Part shown: piece by piece, positions 34,727 through 43,120 of the stretch | Layout: the number at the start of each line of letters is the position of its first letter | Numbering within the stretch: position 1 is the stretch's first letter | Notes under the pieces: model-generated | The model's input: only the letters and a program-made list of their open reading frames with translations | Databases searched by the model: none | What the model was told of the DNA's origin: nothing | Translations under genes and position numbers: made by a program | NCBI RefSeq assembly: GCF_030123405.1 | Contig: NZ_CP126110.1 | Span: 5,332,001-5,396,000 of the forward strand | From: Neobacillus sp. WH10 | GTDB taxonomy: Bacteria; Bacillota; Bacilli; Bacillales; Cytobacillaceae | Direction of reading: 5' to 3' | Length of the DNA: 64,000 nucleotides

Positions 34727-35968
34727 TTAATATTCTGGATAGAGGATAAATTTGTTTGTTAATGCTTCAACACGTCCGCTTGCCTCTTCAAGTTTGGCTT
34801 CGTCTTCATGATTTTTCAATGTGAAAGCAATGATGGATGCGATTTCGTCCATTTCTTCTAAACCAAAGCCGCGGCTGGTAACTGCTGCTGTTCCAATGCG
34901 GATACCGCTTGTAACAAATGGGCTTTGCGGATCGAATGGAATCGTATTTTTGTTAACTGTAATGCCGATTTCATCCAATACTTTTTCTGCAACCTTACCA
35001 GTTAAGTTAAGTGTTTGGACATCGACCAACAGCAAGTGGTTATCGGTTCCGCCAGACACAAGCTTTAATCCTTCTTTTTGCAGACTTTCCGCTAAGCGCT
35101 TGGCATTGGCGACGATGTTGCTGGCATATTCTTTAAAGCTTGGCTGCAGTGCTTCACCGAAGGCAACGGCTTTCGCGGCGATCACATGCATAAGCGGTCC
35201 ACCTTGAATTCCAGGGAAGATAGATTTATCAATTTTCTTGCCAAATTCCTCTTTGCAAAGGATCATCCCGCCGCGTGGGCCTCTTAAAGTTTTATGTGTT
35301 GTCGTGGTGACAAAATCGGCGTATGGCACTGGGTTTTGGTGCAGGCCTGCGGCAACAAGTCCGGCGATGTGAGCCATATCAACCATTAGATATGCGCCAA
35401 CTTCATCGGCAATCTCACGGAACTTCGCAAAGTCGATTTCACGCGGGTAGGCGCTGGCACCAGCTACGATCAACTTTGGCTTATGTGTGTGCGCTTTTTC
35501 GCGAACATCTTCATAGTTAATGCGGTGCGTCGTTTCATCAACACCATATTCAACGAAATTATATTGAATACCGCTGAAATTAACTGGGCTTCCGTGTGTT
35601 AAGTGGCCACCATGGGAGAGGTTCATACCTAGAACGGTATCGCCTTGCTCAAGGATGGTGAAGTAAACAGCCATATTGGCCTGTGCCCCTGAATGCGGCT
35701 GTACGTTCACATATTCTGCACCAAAAATTTCCTTCGCACGGTCGCGAGCAAGGTCTTCGACCACATCGACGTATTCACAACCGCCATAATAACGGCGGTT
35801 TGGATAGCCTTCCGCATACTTATTGGTCAAAACAGAACCCTGTGCCTCCATAACCGCTTCACTAACAAAGTTTTCTGAGGCAATAAGCTCGATTTTCGAG
35901 CGCTGACGGCCTAATTCCTTCTGAATCGCTTGAAAAACCTGCTCGTCCGCTTGAGACAAATGCTTCAT
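34727..35968 (-). CDS. glyA: Serine hydroxymethyltransferase
   Basis: PLP enzyme interconverting serine and glycine and charging tetrahydrofolate. The PLP lysine is in VTTTTHKTLRGPRGGMI; length (413) is standard. The start follows AAGGGGG. A possible extended -10 promoter (TGCTAAAAT, -10 at 36027-36032) and a PurBox-like site near 36119 lie upstream, in line with PurR control of glyA in B. subtilis. Confidence 0.97.
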   Translation of the reverse strand: MKHLSQADEQVFQAIQKELGRQRSKIELIASENFVSEAVMEAQGSVLTNKYAEGYPNRRYYGGCEYVDVVEDLARDRAKEIFGAEYVNVQPHSGAQANMAVYFTILEQGDTVLGMNLSHGGHLTHGSPVNFSGIQYNFVEYGVDETTHRINYEDVREKAHTHKPKLIVAGASAYPREIDFAKFREIADEVGAYLMVDMAHIAGLVAAGLHQNPVPYADFVTTTTHKTLRGPRGGMILCKEEFGKKIDKSIFPGIQGGPLMHVIAAKAVAFGEALQPSFKEYASNIVANAKRLAESLQKEGLKLVSGGTDNHLLLVDVQTLNLTGKVAEKVLDEIGITVNKNTIPFDPQSPFVTSGIRIGTAAVTSRGFGLEEMDEIASIIAFTLKNHEDEAKLEEASGRVEALTNKFILYPEY

Positions 35969-36118
35969 GATTCAATCCCCCTTGTTATGTATGAAAAAGT
36001 AAGTAATTTTCGAAAATTCCTTTTTTATTTTAGCATGAAATTCATATAAAAGGTACTATTTTTCGGATTTTTTGTATTAAACATTAAAAATTGTATAAAA
36101 CCTTAGAGATATACAAGT

Positions 36119-36131
36119 AAATTCCGAACAA
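36119..36131 (+). promoter_or_regulatory. PurBox-like site upstream of glyA
   Basis: AATTCCGAACAAA matches 12 of 13 positions of the PurR box AWWWCCGAACWWT. A second, weaker box on the opposite strand is near 36060-36073 (AAATCCGAAAAAT). The spacing of about 60 bp between them is larger than the usual paired arrangement. Confidence 0.35.
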
Positions 36132-36199
36132 AACTATAAATATCTACTGTAATTTTCGTCTTTTCACCATAAACATTTTCATCCCTCGATAGGAGAAAT

Positions 36200-36212
36200 G
36201 GTGCCTGTCACC
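36200..36212. repeat. Dispersed repeat, one-base variant, at the end of ywlG
   Basis: GGTGCCTGTCACC lies 7 bp after the ywlG stop. Its flank (CCTTTGCAC) is also found beside the copy in prmC. Confidence 0.75.
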
Positions 36213-36219
36213 CTTTGCA

Positions 36220-36786
36220 CTATGTGCAGCTTAGATTCTCTGTTTCTCTTTCGTAAACAGCTCTTGCGCCGCCAATAAGTTTTGGCCGTACTTTTGCCAA
36301 GGTGACATTGGCATGTCCTACACTTTTTTGCTTAACACGAACCGGCACGGCAACATGTTTCAGGTGCATACCAATTAGCGTATGACCGATGTCAATCCCT
36401 GCATCTGCTTTCACGAATTCGACCACGACAGGATCGTCCATTTTCGCAAAAGCATGCGTTGCCATTGCCCCGCCTGCTTTTCGGACAGGAACTACTGCAA
36501 CCTCTTCGAAACCGCAGGCAGCGGCAACGGATCGTTCCACGACCAACGCCCTGTTTAAGTGTTCGCAGCATTGGAAGGCCAAATGAATGCATGTCTCTTC
36601 TTGAAGCTTCTTTAGTTGGCGAAAGATCATCTCAGCTACTTCAAGGGTGCCAGAGGTTCCGATTCGTTCGCCAATTACCTCGCTTGTGCTACAGCCAACG
36701 ACCAACAGCTGACCCGGCTTAAATGCAGCTTGCTCTTTGAATTCTGTTACGATCGTTTCTAGCTCTTTCTCCCATTCGTGAATCAT
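36220..36786 (-). CDS. ywlG: YwlG/TIGR01440 family protein (UPF0340)
   Basis: Conserved cytoplasmic protein of unknown function, 188 residues, found between glyA and rpiB in Bacillus as it is here. Family stretches LVVGCSTSEVIGERIGTSGTLEVAE, CCEHLNRALVVER and DAGIDIGHTLIGMHLKHVAVPVR are recognisable. The Gly-rich first stretch could be a ligand-binding loop. The downstream end runs into a dispersed repeat. Confidence 0.88.
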   Translation of the reverse strand: MIHEWEKELETIVTEFKEQAAFKPGQLLVVGCSTSEVIGERIGTSGTLEVAEMIFRQLKKLQEETCIHLAFQCCEHLNRALVVERSVAAACGFEEVAVVPVRKAGGAMATHAFAKMDDPVVVEFVKADAGIDIGHTLIGMHLKHVAVPVRVKQKSVGHANVTLAKVRPKLIGGARAVYERETENLSCT

Positions 36787-37327
36787 CAGCCTCGACCTTT
36801 CTTTTAAAAGAGAACCATTGAATATATTTTTGGCTTTTTAAAACGAAAACAAAGTCCATTAACCTCTATTGGATACCGTTTTTTCGGTTCTTAATCCTTT
36901 TTGGGCTCCAATGGACCTTATTAGCTACCTTTCCCTTGGTTTCCGATCCTTTTCGGGCTCCAATGGACCTTATTAGCTACCTTTCCCTTGGTTTCCGATC
37001 CTTTTCGGGCTCCAATGGACCTTATTGGCTACCTTTCCCTCGGTTTCCGGTCCTTTTTGGGCTCCAATGGACCTTATTGGCTACCTTTCCCTTGGTTTCC
37101 GATCCTTTTCGGGCTCCAACTGACCTTATTGGCTACCTTTCCCTTGGTTTCCGATCCTTTTCGGGCGCCAATGGACCTTATTGGCTACCTTTCCCTTGGT
37201 TCCAGAACCTTTTCAGGCTCCAATAACCACTGTTGGATACCTTTCCCTCGCTTTTTTCTTCGGAGCGAGCTCCAATAACCGTTTTTAAAAGTTCCAATCG
37301 AAACACTATTAACAATCCGCAAATTTT
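36787..37327. other. Tandem-repeat spacer between rpiB and ywlG
   Basis: This 541-bp gap is dominated by the 52-bp tandem array at 36903-37260. No gene is supported. Confidence 0.6.
36903..37260. repeat. 52-bp intergenic tandem repeat, six units plus a degenerate seventh
   Basis: Unit starts (GGGCTCCAATGGACC) are at 36903, 36955, 37007, 37059, 37111 and 37163, exactly 52 bp apart, with a diverged copy at 37215. Units are near identical. The period is not a multiple of three, so coding use is unlikely even though two plus-strand frames are open. Confidence 0.93.
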
Positions 37328-37774
37328 TTAAAAGTGCTCATTTTCATATTCAGTAATTTTTCCTACACGACCTGCATGACGGCCTCCCTCAAATTCCCCT
37401 GTCAGCCAGATTTCAGCGATATCCCGAGCTAACCCTGGACCAATGACGCGCTCGCCCATGGCAAGCATATTTGAATCGTTATGGGCACGCGTTGCTTTAG
37501 CGCTAAATGTATCGTGCACAAGGGCGCAGCGGATGCCTTTCACTTTGTTAGCGGCAATGCTCATGCCGATTCCCGTTCCACAAATCAAAATGCCTCTATC
37601 AAACTCGCCTTTCGCTACCTTTTCGGCAACAGGCAGAGCGTAATCCGGATAATCCACCGATGTTTCACACTCACAGCCGAAATCAACATACTCAATCTTT
37701 AATTCATCAAGTAAATTGGCGATTTCCTTACGAATATTGATACCGCCATGGTCTGATGCTAATGCCACTCTCAT
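37328..37774 (-). CDS. rpiB: Ribose-5-phosphate isomerase B
   Basis: Interconverts ribose 5-phosphate and ribulose 5-phosphate. The 148-residue protein begins MRVALASDHGG; the active-site cysteine lies in GILICGTGIGMSIAANK. The ATG at 37774 is preceded by AGGAGG; the frame is open 17 codons further upstream without support. It is downstream of ywlE as in B. subtilis. Confidence 0.95.
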   Translation of the reverse strand: MRVALASDHGGINIRKEIANLLDELKIEYVDFGCECETSVDYPDYALPVAEKVAKGEFDRGILICGTGIGMSIAANKVKGIRCALVHDTFSAKATRAHNDSNMLAMGERVIGPGLARDIAEIWLTGEFEGGRHAGRVGKITEYENEHF

Positions 37775-38080
37775 GTAAAAATCCTCCTGTTCTTTTTTCA
37801 GAAATCTGCTTTCATTTTGACACACTGCAAAAAAAATATAAAGTGAAACTTCAATTGGCAGGGGTTCTTTTCAACCCCAGCAAATTGTTAGTCCCGTTAA
37901 TGGAAGAAAAGGTCCAAGCAAAATAATTGCCCCCTTCTTAAAGAGAGCATAGTTAGCTAAAAATTTTTGACTAGCCACAGAGACAATATTTTTCCAGCTG
38001 TACTTCCGCTTCGACTTTATGCTTCCAGCCACAACCTACGACAGCCTTCATTTTTCAAAATCGCCTCGTGCCAAGTTCAC
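37775..38080. other. Spacer between ywlE and rpiB
   Basis: This 306-bp gap holds a GGGGTT/AACCCC hairpin (37867-37884 region) that may be a weak terminator for ywlE. Nothing else is recognised. Confidence 0.4.
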
Positions 38081-38521
38081 CTACGATTTTAGTTTTTCAA
38101 TCGCCTTATCAATTAATTCATATAATTCGCGATAGGTAGCCTCGTACATCCCAAGGCTCCCGCCATATGGGTCGACGACATCGTGATTAAATGGTTCGCC
38201 GACGTATTCCTTTAAGGTAAAAACCTTCACGACAGCATGAGGGAATTGCTGATGGATTGCGAATTTGTGCGAAGTGGTCATCGTTAAAATCAAATCAGCC
38301 CATTCCACCTCGGCACTCGTTAACAAACTTGAGCGATGATTGTTCGAAATCTGGTTGTCGTCAAGCACCTTCTTCGCATGTGTTGACGCCTCACTGCCAT
38401 TTGCGGCATAAATCCCTGCCGATTTAACTTCAATTCCATTAATGTGTTTATTTTTCAAAATTGCTTCGGCCATTGGACTTCTACATGTATTTCCCGTACA
38501 TACAAATAAAATACGCTGCAA
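38081..38521 (-). CDS. ywlE: Protein arginine phosphatase YwlE
   Basis: Low-molecular-weight phosphatase fold, 146 residues. The P-loop is VCTGNTCRSPMAE with nucleophile Cys8 and Arg14; the general acid Asp is in VVDPYGG. Thr12 replaces the bulkier residue of tyrosine phosphatases and is the determinant that gives B. subtilis YwlE specificity for phosphoarginine. It should therefore reverse McsB-type arginine phosphorylation. Confidence 0.92.
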   Translation of the reverse strand: MQRILFVCTGNTCRSPMAEAILKNKHINGIEVKSAGIYAANGSEASTHAKKVLDDNQISNNHRSSLLTSAEVEWADLILTMTTSHKFAIHQQFPHAVVKVFTLKEYVGEPFNHDVVDPYGGSLGMYEATYRELYELIDKAIEKLKS

Positions 38522-38652
38522 TGTATTTGCCTCCCTTTCCTCTTATTATAGAACAATTTCAGTTAATTCCAACCGTGCTATTCGTCCACTTTTGAAAAAG
38601 CCACCATCGATTAAATACTTCTGTTCAAGCAAATGGCGTTGGTTCCTTTTTC

Positions 38653-38692
38653 AAAAAGGCCCTCTTTCCAACAAAACGAAAGAAGGCCTTTT
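38653..38692. terminator. Strong bidirectional terminator
   Basis: AAAAGGCCCTCTTTC (38654-38668) pairs with 38678-38692 with one mismatch around a 9-nt loop, with A/T runs on both sides. It would stop readthrough from mntP before ywlE. Confidence 0.8.
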
Positions 38693-38701
38693 GATATAAA
38701 T

Positions 38702-38753
38702 GGTGCCTGACACCATTAATCACCTAACGATAGGAGAAATGGTGCCTGACACC
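38702..38753. repeat. Two exact dispersed repeats, 39 bp apart
   Basis: Exact cores at 38702-38714 and 38741-38753. The 39-bp unit includes CACCTAACGATAGGAG, part of which recurs after the second core. Confidence 0.88.
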
Positions 38754-39010
38754 TTAAACTATTTAACGATAGGTGGTAGCTTGTTTACTCAGTTGGTCCC
38801 AGCCTGTTATGGCTACGTTTATCTCCATTGAAGCTTCGGAAAAGAAATTGAGAAATTGCTATTAAAAAAATAAAATGCCTAATCTATAATTTCCGCTGCT
38901 TCCGATACCCCACCTTTTGCATTGTATGATTTTAACAGAATGACTTATGAAACATTCACCAATTTCTATTCTGTCATATTTAGGTAGGGTTTTTGATTTA
39001 TTCTGAATAA

Positions 39011-39571
39011 TTATCCCCAAAAAGGTGCGAGCAGCTTTAAGCCAAAGACCAGTAATATCGCTCCGCCAAGGGCCTCGCTATAGGTTCCGAGCCAGCTTTG
39101 CACCTTTCTTCCGAGCAGCAGTCCGACCCATGTTAGTACGGTTGCCACGATTCCAAAGCACAAAATCACCATAATAGTTTTTGCCCCATATATGCCTAAG
39201 GTTAGACCTACAGAAAAACTATCAAGACTCACACTTAAAGCAAACAACAATAAGCCGAATCCTACTGGTGTAATGACTTTTTCCTCGACCTTTTTCAAGG
39301 TTGACCAAACCATTTGCACTCCCAAAACGATGAGAAGCAAGCCACCAATAAACGTCGCAAATATCCCAAATTTTTCTGATAAAAATTTGCCTGCGATTAA
39401 GCCTACGAGCGGCATCCAGACATGGAATAAGCCAATAGTAATTCCTATATGAAATATTTTCTTCAGCCTCAGTCTGTACATTCCCATGCCAAGCCCGACC
39501 GAGAAGGCATCCATTCCCAGAGCAAATGCCATTATGACAAGTGTAATCACTTCTGTAACCATTCCGGACAT
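39011..39571 (-). CDS. mntP: Manganese efflux pump MntP
   Basis: Six-helix membrane exporter that protects against excess manganese. The 186-residue product carries the two repeated DUF204 halves with conserved aspartates in ALGMDAFSVGLGMGM and SVSLDSFSVGLTLGIYG. The ATG at 39571 follows AAGGAGG; sixteen codons further upstream are open. Location between ywlE and ywlC matches B. subtilis ywlD. Confidence 0.93.
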   Translation of the reverse strand: MSGMVTEVITLVIMAFALGMDAFSVGLGMGMYRLRLKKIFHIGITIGLFHVWMPLVGLIAGKFLSEKFGIFATFIGGLLLIVLGVQMVWSTLKKVEEKVITPVGFGLLLFALSVSLDSFSVGLTLGIYGAKTIMVILCFGIVATVLTWVGLLLGRKVQSWLGTYSEALGGAILLVFGLKLLAPFWG

Positions 39572-39653
39572 CAATCTCCGCCTCCTTGGACTAACTAACC
39601 TAATCATATGCACGTCCAATTAGATTTAGAAGTCGACTGGCGAAATGGATATT

Positions 39654-39775
39654 GGTGCCTGATGTTGGTGCCTGACACCAATAACCACCTATCTATAATG
39701 AATAAATTGAAAAGGGTGCCTAACACCATTAATCATCTTTCTATAGTAGATAGCTGATAAACGGTGTCAGGCACC
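39654..39775. repeat. Cluster of four dispersed repeats between ywlC and mntP
   Basis: A truncated copy starts at 39654 and directly abuts an exact copy (39667-39679). A variant at 39715-39727 and an exact inverted-orientation copy at 39763-39775 follow at exact 48-bp steps. Confidence 0.85.
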
Positions 39776-39800
39776 CATGAAAGGGATCCACCAATTAGCG

Positions 39801-40844
39801 TTATTCAATTATGAGTTTATTTCCCGCTGCTTTTTGCAGGCGGTTCATGATGGCGTATCCCACTCCAGTATTCGGAAAAATCTCGCTAAAGATAACGTCG
39901 ACGTTTTCCTGATTAAACTTGCGTAATGTGTCATAAAGCGCGGTAGCAACCGTCTCAAGTTCTGCCCGTCTGCCACAGGCAAGCACAAGATCAGCTTTAT
40001 AAAGAGGAGCATTCTCTTCAGTCGTCAACACTCCGACCTTGAGCCCTTCCGAACGCTTTTCTTCTACTAGACTCTGGAGAAACTCTGAGGTGCCTGACAC
40101 CATAAATAACGGGGCATTCGGTGCGTAGTGGCGGTATTTCATTCCCGGAGCTTTAGGCCGGGCTGCTTCATCCGTTAAAGCGGCATCCACATGAACTTCC
40201 CCGACAGCGGCCTCGAGCTGCTCCTTTGTCACACCGCCTGGCCTTAAGATGACCGGGATCGTTTCAGTGCAATCGACGACTGTGGATTCAACGCCAACGC
40301 CAGTTGTACCTCCGTCAAGCACACCTGCAATTTTCCCATTTAAATCGTCCAATACATGTTCGGCGTTCGTTGGGCTCGGTTTGCCCGAACTGTTCGCACT
40401 TGGTGCCGCAATCGGCAAGCCGCAGGTTTTCAACAACGCCAGTGCCACCGGATGATCCGGCATGCGTACCGCAACCGTTGCGAGTCCTGCTGTTGCTTTT
40501 TCCGAAAGTACACCTTCTTTCTTTTTTAAAATAATCGTCAGCGGACCCGGCCAAAAAGCGTCCATTAAGGTTTTAGCTATCACAGGAACTCCATCAACAA
40601 ATCTATTAAGCTGCTCCCGTTCCGCAATATGAATAATTAACGGATTATCCCCAGGCCGTCCTTTTGCATCGTAAATTTTCGCTACCGCTTCGTCACTTTC
40701 GGCATTGCCGCCAAGGCCGTAAACAGTCTCCGTTGGCAGGGCCACCACTTCATTTTTTCGTAGGAAATTTGCTGCATCCACAACTTGTGGATTATTTTCA
40801 AGATTATCCACATACTTATCCACTTTCCATACCTTTGTGTTCAT
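39801..40844 (-). CDS. ywlC: Threonylcarbamoyl-AMP synthase, Sua5/YwlC type
   Basis: Makes threonylcarbamoyl-AMP for the t6A37 modification of ANN-decoding tRNAs. The 347-residue protein has the YrdC domain first (VVALPTETVYGLGGNAESDEAV, KKEGVLS, SANSSGKPSPTNAEHV) and the Sua5 C-terminal domain after a linker. An exact copy of the dispersed repeat lies in frame at 40089-40101, encoding VSGT in MVSGTSEFL at the beginning of the Sua5 domain. The next gene upstream is in the same orientation. Confidence 0.93.
   Translation of the reverse strand: MNTKVWKVDKYVDNLENNPQVVDAANFLRKNEVVALPTETVYGLGGNAESDEAVAKIYDAKGRPGDNPLIIHIAEREQLNRFVDGVPVIAKTLMDAFWPGPLTIILKKKEGVLSEKATAGLATVAVRMPDHPVALALLKTCGLPIAAPSANSSGKPSPTNAEHVLDDLNGKIAGVLDGGTTGVGVESTVVDCTETIPVILRPGGVTKEQLEAAVGEVHVDAALTDEAARPKAPGMKYRHYAPNAPLFMVSGTSEFLQSLVEEKRSEGLKVGVLTTEENAPLYKADLVLACGRRAELETVATALYDTLRKFNQENVDVIFSEIFPNTGVGYAIMNRLQKAAGNKLIIE
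40089..40101. repeat. Exact dispersed repeat inside ywlC
   Basis: GGTGCCTGACACC is read in frame as part of codons for V-S-G-T. Confidence 0.85.
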
Positions 40845-41029
40845 TGTTATCCACCTTTATCCTCAATGAGTCTTTTATCGAAATATGGCGAATTTAGACG
40901 GAAAGACTCATATTTTTTCACTGAGTACGTTTGAAAGTATAAAAGAAGGTGGGGATAAAAACAAGGTTTATCCACAAATTGTGCATAAGTTATTTGAAAA
41001 AGTGGATAACTTTGTGGATATATCCACAA

Positions 41030-41476
41030 TTATAAAGAAAATTTTAAAAATAACGAGTTATCCACATTTAAAACGTGTCGAATATGCTCTGAGTGGTAAA
41101 AGTCGCCGGGCAATTCCTCCCGGTCCATCCTTTGAAAGCCCATTAATTCAAAAAACGGTAAAGCCACGCTTTTATTAGTTGCCAAAAATAGGCTTTTCAT
41201 CCCTCTTTCCTTTGCCAATTGCACCATTTGATCAAACAGAACGAAAATTTCCTTATCAGCTTGTCCAGTTGAAACCACGAGCGAGCGCAAGAGCCCATTT
41301 TCACCAAATGCCTCCAAGCCAAGCGTGCCTCGGAGCGTACCGTCCTCATTCTCTAGCAGCAGAAAATAGTCGACGGTTTCGTCTGTTAGGCCCTCTGTCC
41401 CAAGATTTGCCCTTGAAAGAAACTCTCGTAACCTGCCCAAATCCTGTTTATTAGCCTTGCGAATCAATGCCTCCAT
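41030..41476 (-). CDS. GNAT family N-acetyltransferase-like protein
   Basis: A protein of about 148 residues with the GNAT order of elements: an N-terminal IRKANKQDLGRLREFL helix, a central strand GENGLLRSLVVS, an acetyl-CoA-type region around ADKEIFVLFDQMVQLAKERGMKSLFLATN and the C-terminal FFELMGFQRMDREELP. The acetyl-CoA loop is poorly conserved (no clear RxxGxG/A), so activity is uncertain. It takes the place of ywlB, itself an acetyltransferase, in B. subtilis. Start chosen at 41476 because AAGAGGTGG abuts the earlier ATG. Confidence 0.75.
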   Translation of the reverse strand: MEALIRKANKQDLGRLREFLSRANLGTEGLTDETVDYFLLLENEDGTLRGTLGLEAFGENGLLRSLVVSTGQADKEIFVLFDQMVQLAKERGMKSLFLATNKSVALPFFELMGFQRMDREELPGDFYHSEHIRHVLNVDNSLFLKFSL

Positions 41477-41590
41477 CCCATCCACCTCTTTTTAAGATTC
41501 TACTCTATTACTATGAAAAAATAGGAAAAATAGAACAAGTGAGTGCGCAAATCTATTAAAAAATCCAGTTCCCCCATAAAGGCATTTTTC

Positions 41591-41812
41591 AGTGAATTCC
41601 TCGTCTTTTACTAGATGAAAACCTTCGTTTATCTGTGAATTTCTCGTCTTTTACCCGAAGGTTAATCCTCGTTTTTCTGCGAATTTCTCGTCTTTTACCC
41701 GAAGGTTAATCCTCGTTTTTCTGCGAATTTCTCGTCTTTTACCTGAAGGATAATCCTCGTTTTTCTGCGTATATTTCGTCCTTTACCCGAAAAAAAATCC
41801 CCGTTTTTCAGA
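41591..41812. repeat. 44-bp intergenic tandem repeat, five units
   Basis: The core TCGTCTTTTACCCGAAGG starts at 41601, 41644, 41688, 41732 and 41776, at steps of 43-44 bp. The middle units are nearly identical and the outer ones decay. It lies after spoIIR. Confidence 0.9.
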
Positions 41813-41884
41813 GATTTCAATCTCTCTAAGGCAAATTGACCAGTATTCTACTAAGGTTGCTGCTCTAATTTTATAAAGAAAATA

Positions 41885-41913
41885 GAAAAACCAGCCCCGA
41901 TTTGGAACTGGTT
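41885..41913 (-). terminator. Intrinsic terminator of spoIIR
   Basis: AACCAG (41889-41894) pairs with CTGGTT (41908-41913); TTTTTCT follows on the minus strand. It starts within 6 bp of the stop codon. Confidence 0.7.
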
Positions 41914-41918
41914 GTTTA

Positions 41919-42872
41919 TCAAAAAATTTTCTCCCACATTTCAACGACGAAAAACTTCACCTTCACTGGCTCTTCATCTTCAGCTGTGTACACAGGTGCA
42001 GTCTTCTTAGTTTGCTTCTTCGGCTTTTCCACTTCAGCATCTTTCACAGTCACTGCTTGTTTTTCTTTAACCGGACTTTTTTTGCTATTTTTACCATCTT
42101 CAATCTCTGCCTTTTCCTCATCTGGTGTAGCGGCTTCCTTTTCCAACGGCTTCACATCTTTTTTCATCAGCACTACATTCTCATTCACCGGGTCTACATC
42201 GTCATTCTCCAGCTCCACTTCTTCTTTTCCCGACGCCATTTCCTTATTCTCCAGTGCCGCTTCCATTTTCGCCTTCTCTACTTCAACCTCCGGCTCCGAC
42301 ACAGCTTCCTTCTTACTCACTGTTTTTGCCTTCGCCACCTGCTTTTCTTCTTCAAAACCCTCGCTCACCGCAACTCCATTTGAAAAATCAAGGAAGCATA
42401 ATGGCGGGTATAGCACACACCACCAATTTGCTCCTTCCCCACTTCCCAATGTTATCAGGATGGCTTGATACTCTCCTGCCGGATATAAAAACTGGCCATA
42501 TAATTTCGTTGGAAACTGAACTTTACCGAACTCGACCTTCACCGACTGATCCGACCCTTGTTCATGCACTACTTTTTCGGCAATCGCCTGAATTTCTGGA
42601 AGCCTCGCATTCATGATCTTTTTCGCTTCCTGCATTGAGGTTAAATCCTGCACCCAAAGGGTAATTTGCGCATTGACCTCATCACGTACCTTGCGTTTAA
42701 TCGCTTGATCCTTTTCAAAGTCACTATTTGCCAGAATCCTGAGGCGAATCGCTTCCCCTGGAATAACAATCGATTCCTTTGCCGCCGCTTCCGTTTTTGG
42801 CATGTATAAACTCAACATCGTTCCCAATGATAACACCACTAAATAACCCCATACTACTAATTTACTTCTCAT
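41919..42872 (-). CDS. spoIIR: Stage II sporulation protein R with a long internal low-complexity insertion
   Basis: SpoIIR is made in the forespore, exported to the intermembrane space and triggers SpoIIGA to process pro-SigE. Residues 5-28 form a signal peptide or anchor. The conserved SpoIIR core runs from IRLRILANSDFEKDQAIKR to NWWCVLYPPLCFLDFSNG at about residue 170, and the conserved end VKVKFFVVEMWEKIF closes the protein. Between them about 120 residues of Glu/Lys-rich low-complexity sequence are inserted, giving 317 residues against roughly 220 usually. The core appears intact. The gene has its own terminator. A SigF promoter is expected but I could not assign one with confidence. Confidence 0.92.
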   Translation of the reverse strand: MRSKLVVWGYLVVLSLGTMLSLYMPKTEAAAKESIVIPGEAIRLRILANSDFEKDQAIKRKVRDEVNAQITLWVQDLTSMQEAKKIMNARLPEIQAIAEKVVHEQGSDQSVKVEFGKVQFPTKLYGQFLYPAGEYQAILITLGSGEGANWWCVLYPPLCFLDFSNGVAVSEGFEEEKQVAKAKTVSKKEAVSEPEVEVEKAKMEAALENKEMASGKEEVELENDDVDPVNENVVLMKKDVKPLEKEAATPDEEKAEIEDGKNSKKSPVKEKQAVTVKDAEVEKPKKQTKKTAPVYTAEDEEPVKVKFFVVEMWEKIF

Positions 42873-43090
42873 TTTTAAGCACCGTCCCTTCGCTATCTAC
42901 ATTGTGGACAAAATGCCAGAATCCTAAACTAGTAAATTTTAATATTTTTAGTAGAAAGTGAGATGATCAGTTAAAAACGAATTTGGTAACGACCAACATC
43001 TCGTACACAGCCTTCATTATGTTCATGTCTCGCACAACATTTTTTCCATGACCGGGGCTGAGAATTGAATCTAATAGGTTTTTAAAAAAG

Positions 43091-43120
43091 AAAAAAGCCT
43101 CGGGCGTTATACCCCGAAGC
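43091..43120 (-). terminator. Intrinsic terminator overlapping the prmC stop codon
   Basis: GCCTCGGG and CCCCGAAGC arms form a stem whose loop contains the prmC stop; TTTTTTC follows on the minus strand. Confidence 0.8.

Larger units (their letters stand above)
38522..39010. other. Spacer between mntP and ywlE
   Basis: This 489-bp gap contains a strong bidirectional terminator and two dispersed repeats 39 bp apart. The part next to mntP (38760-39010) is AT-rich with no visible feature. Confidence 0.5.
41477..41918. other. Tandem-repeat spacer between spoIIR and the GNAT gene
   Basis: The gap of about 440 bp holds the 44-bp array at 41591-41812 and the spoIIR terminator. No gene is supported. 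Confidence 0.6.

Noticed and set aside
36903..37260. CRISPR array
   Set aside because: Units are contiguous 52-bp direct repeats with no unique spacers and no cas genes nearby; the same holds for the 44-bp array.
36936..37278. Two 96-codon plus-strand frames encoding repeats such as GFRSFSGSNGPYW
   Set aside because: They arise from the 52-bp tandem array read in different phases; there is no ribosome site and the period is not a multiple of three.
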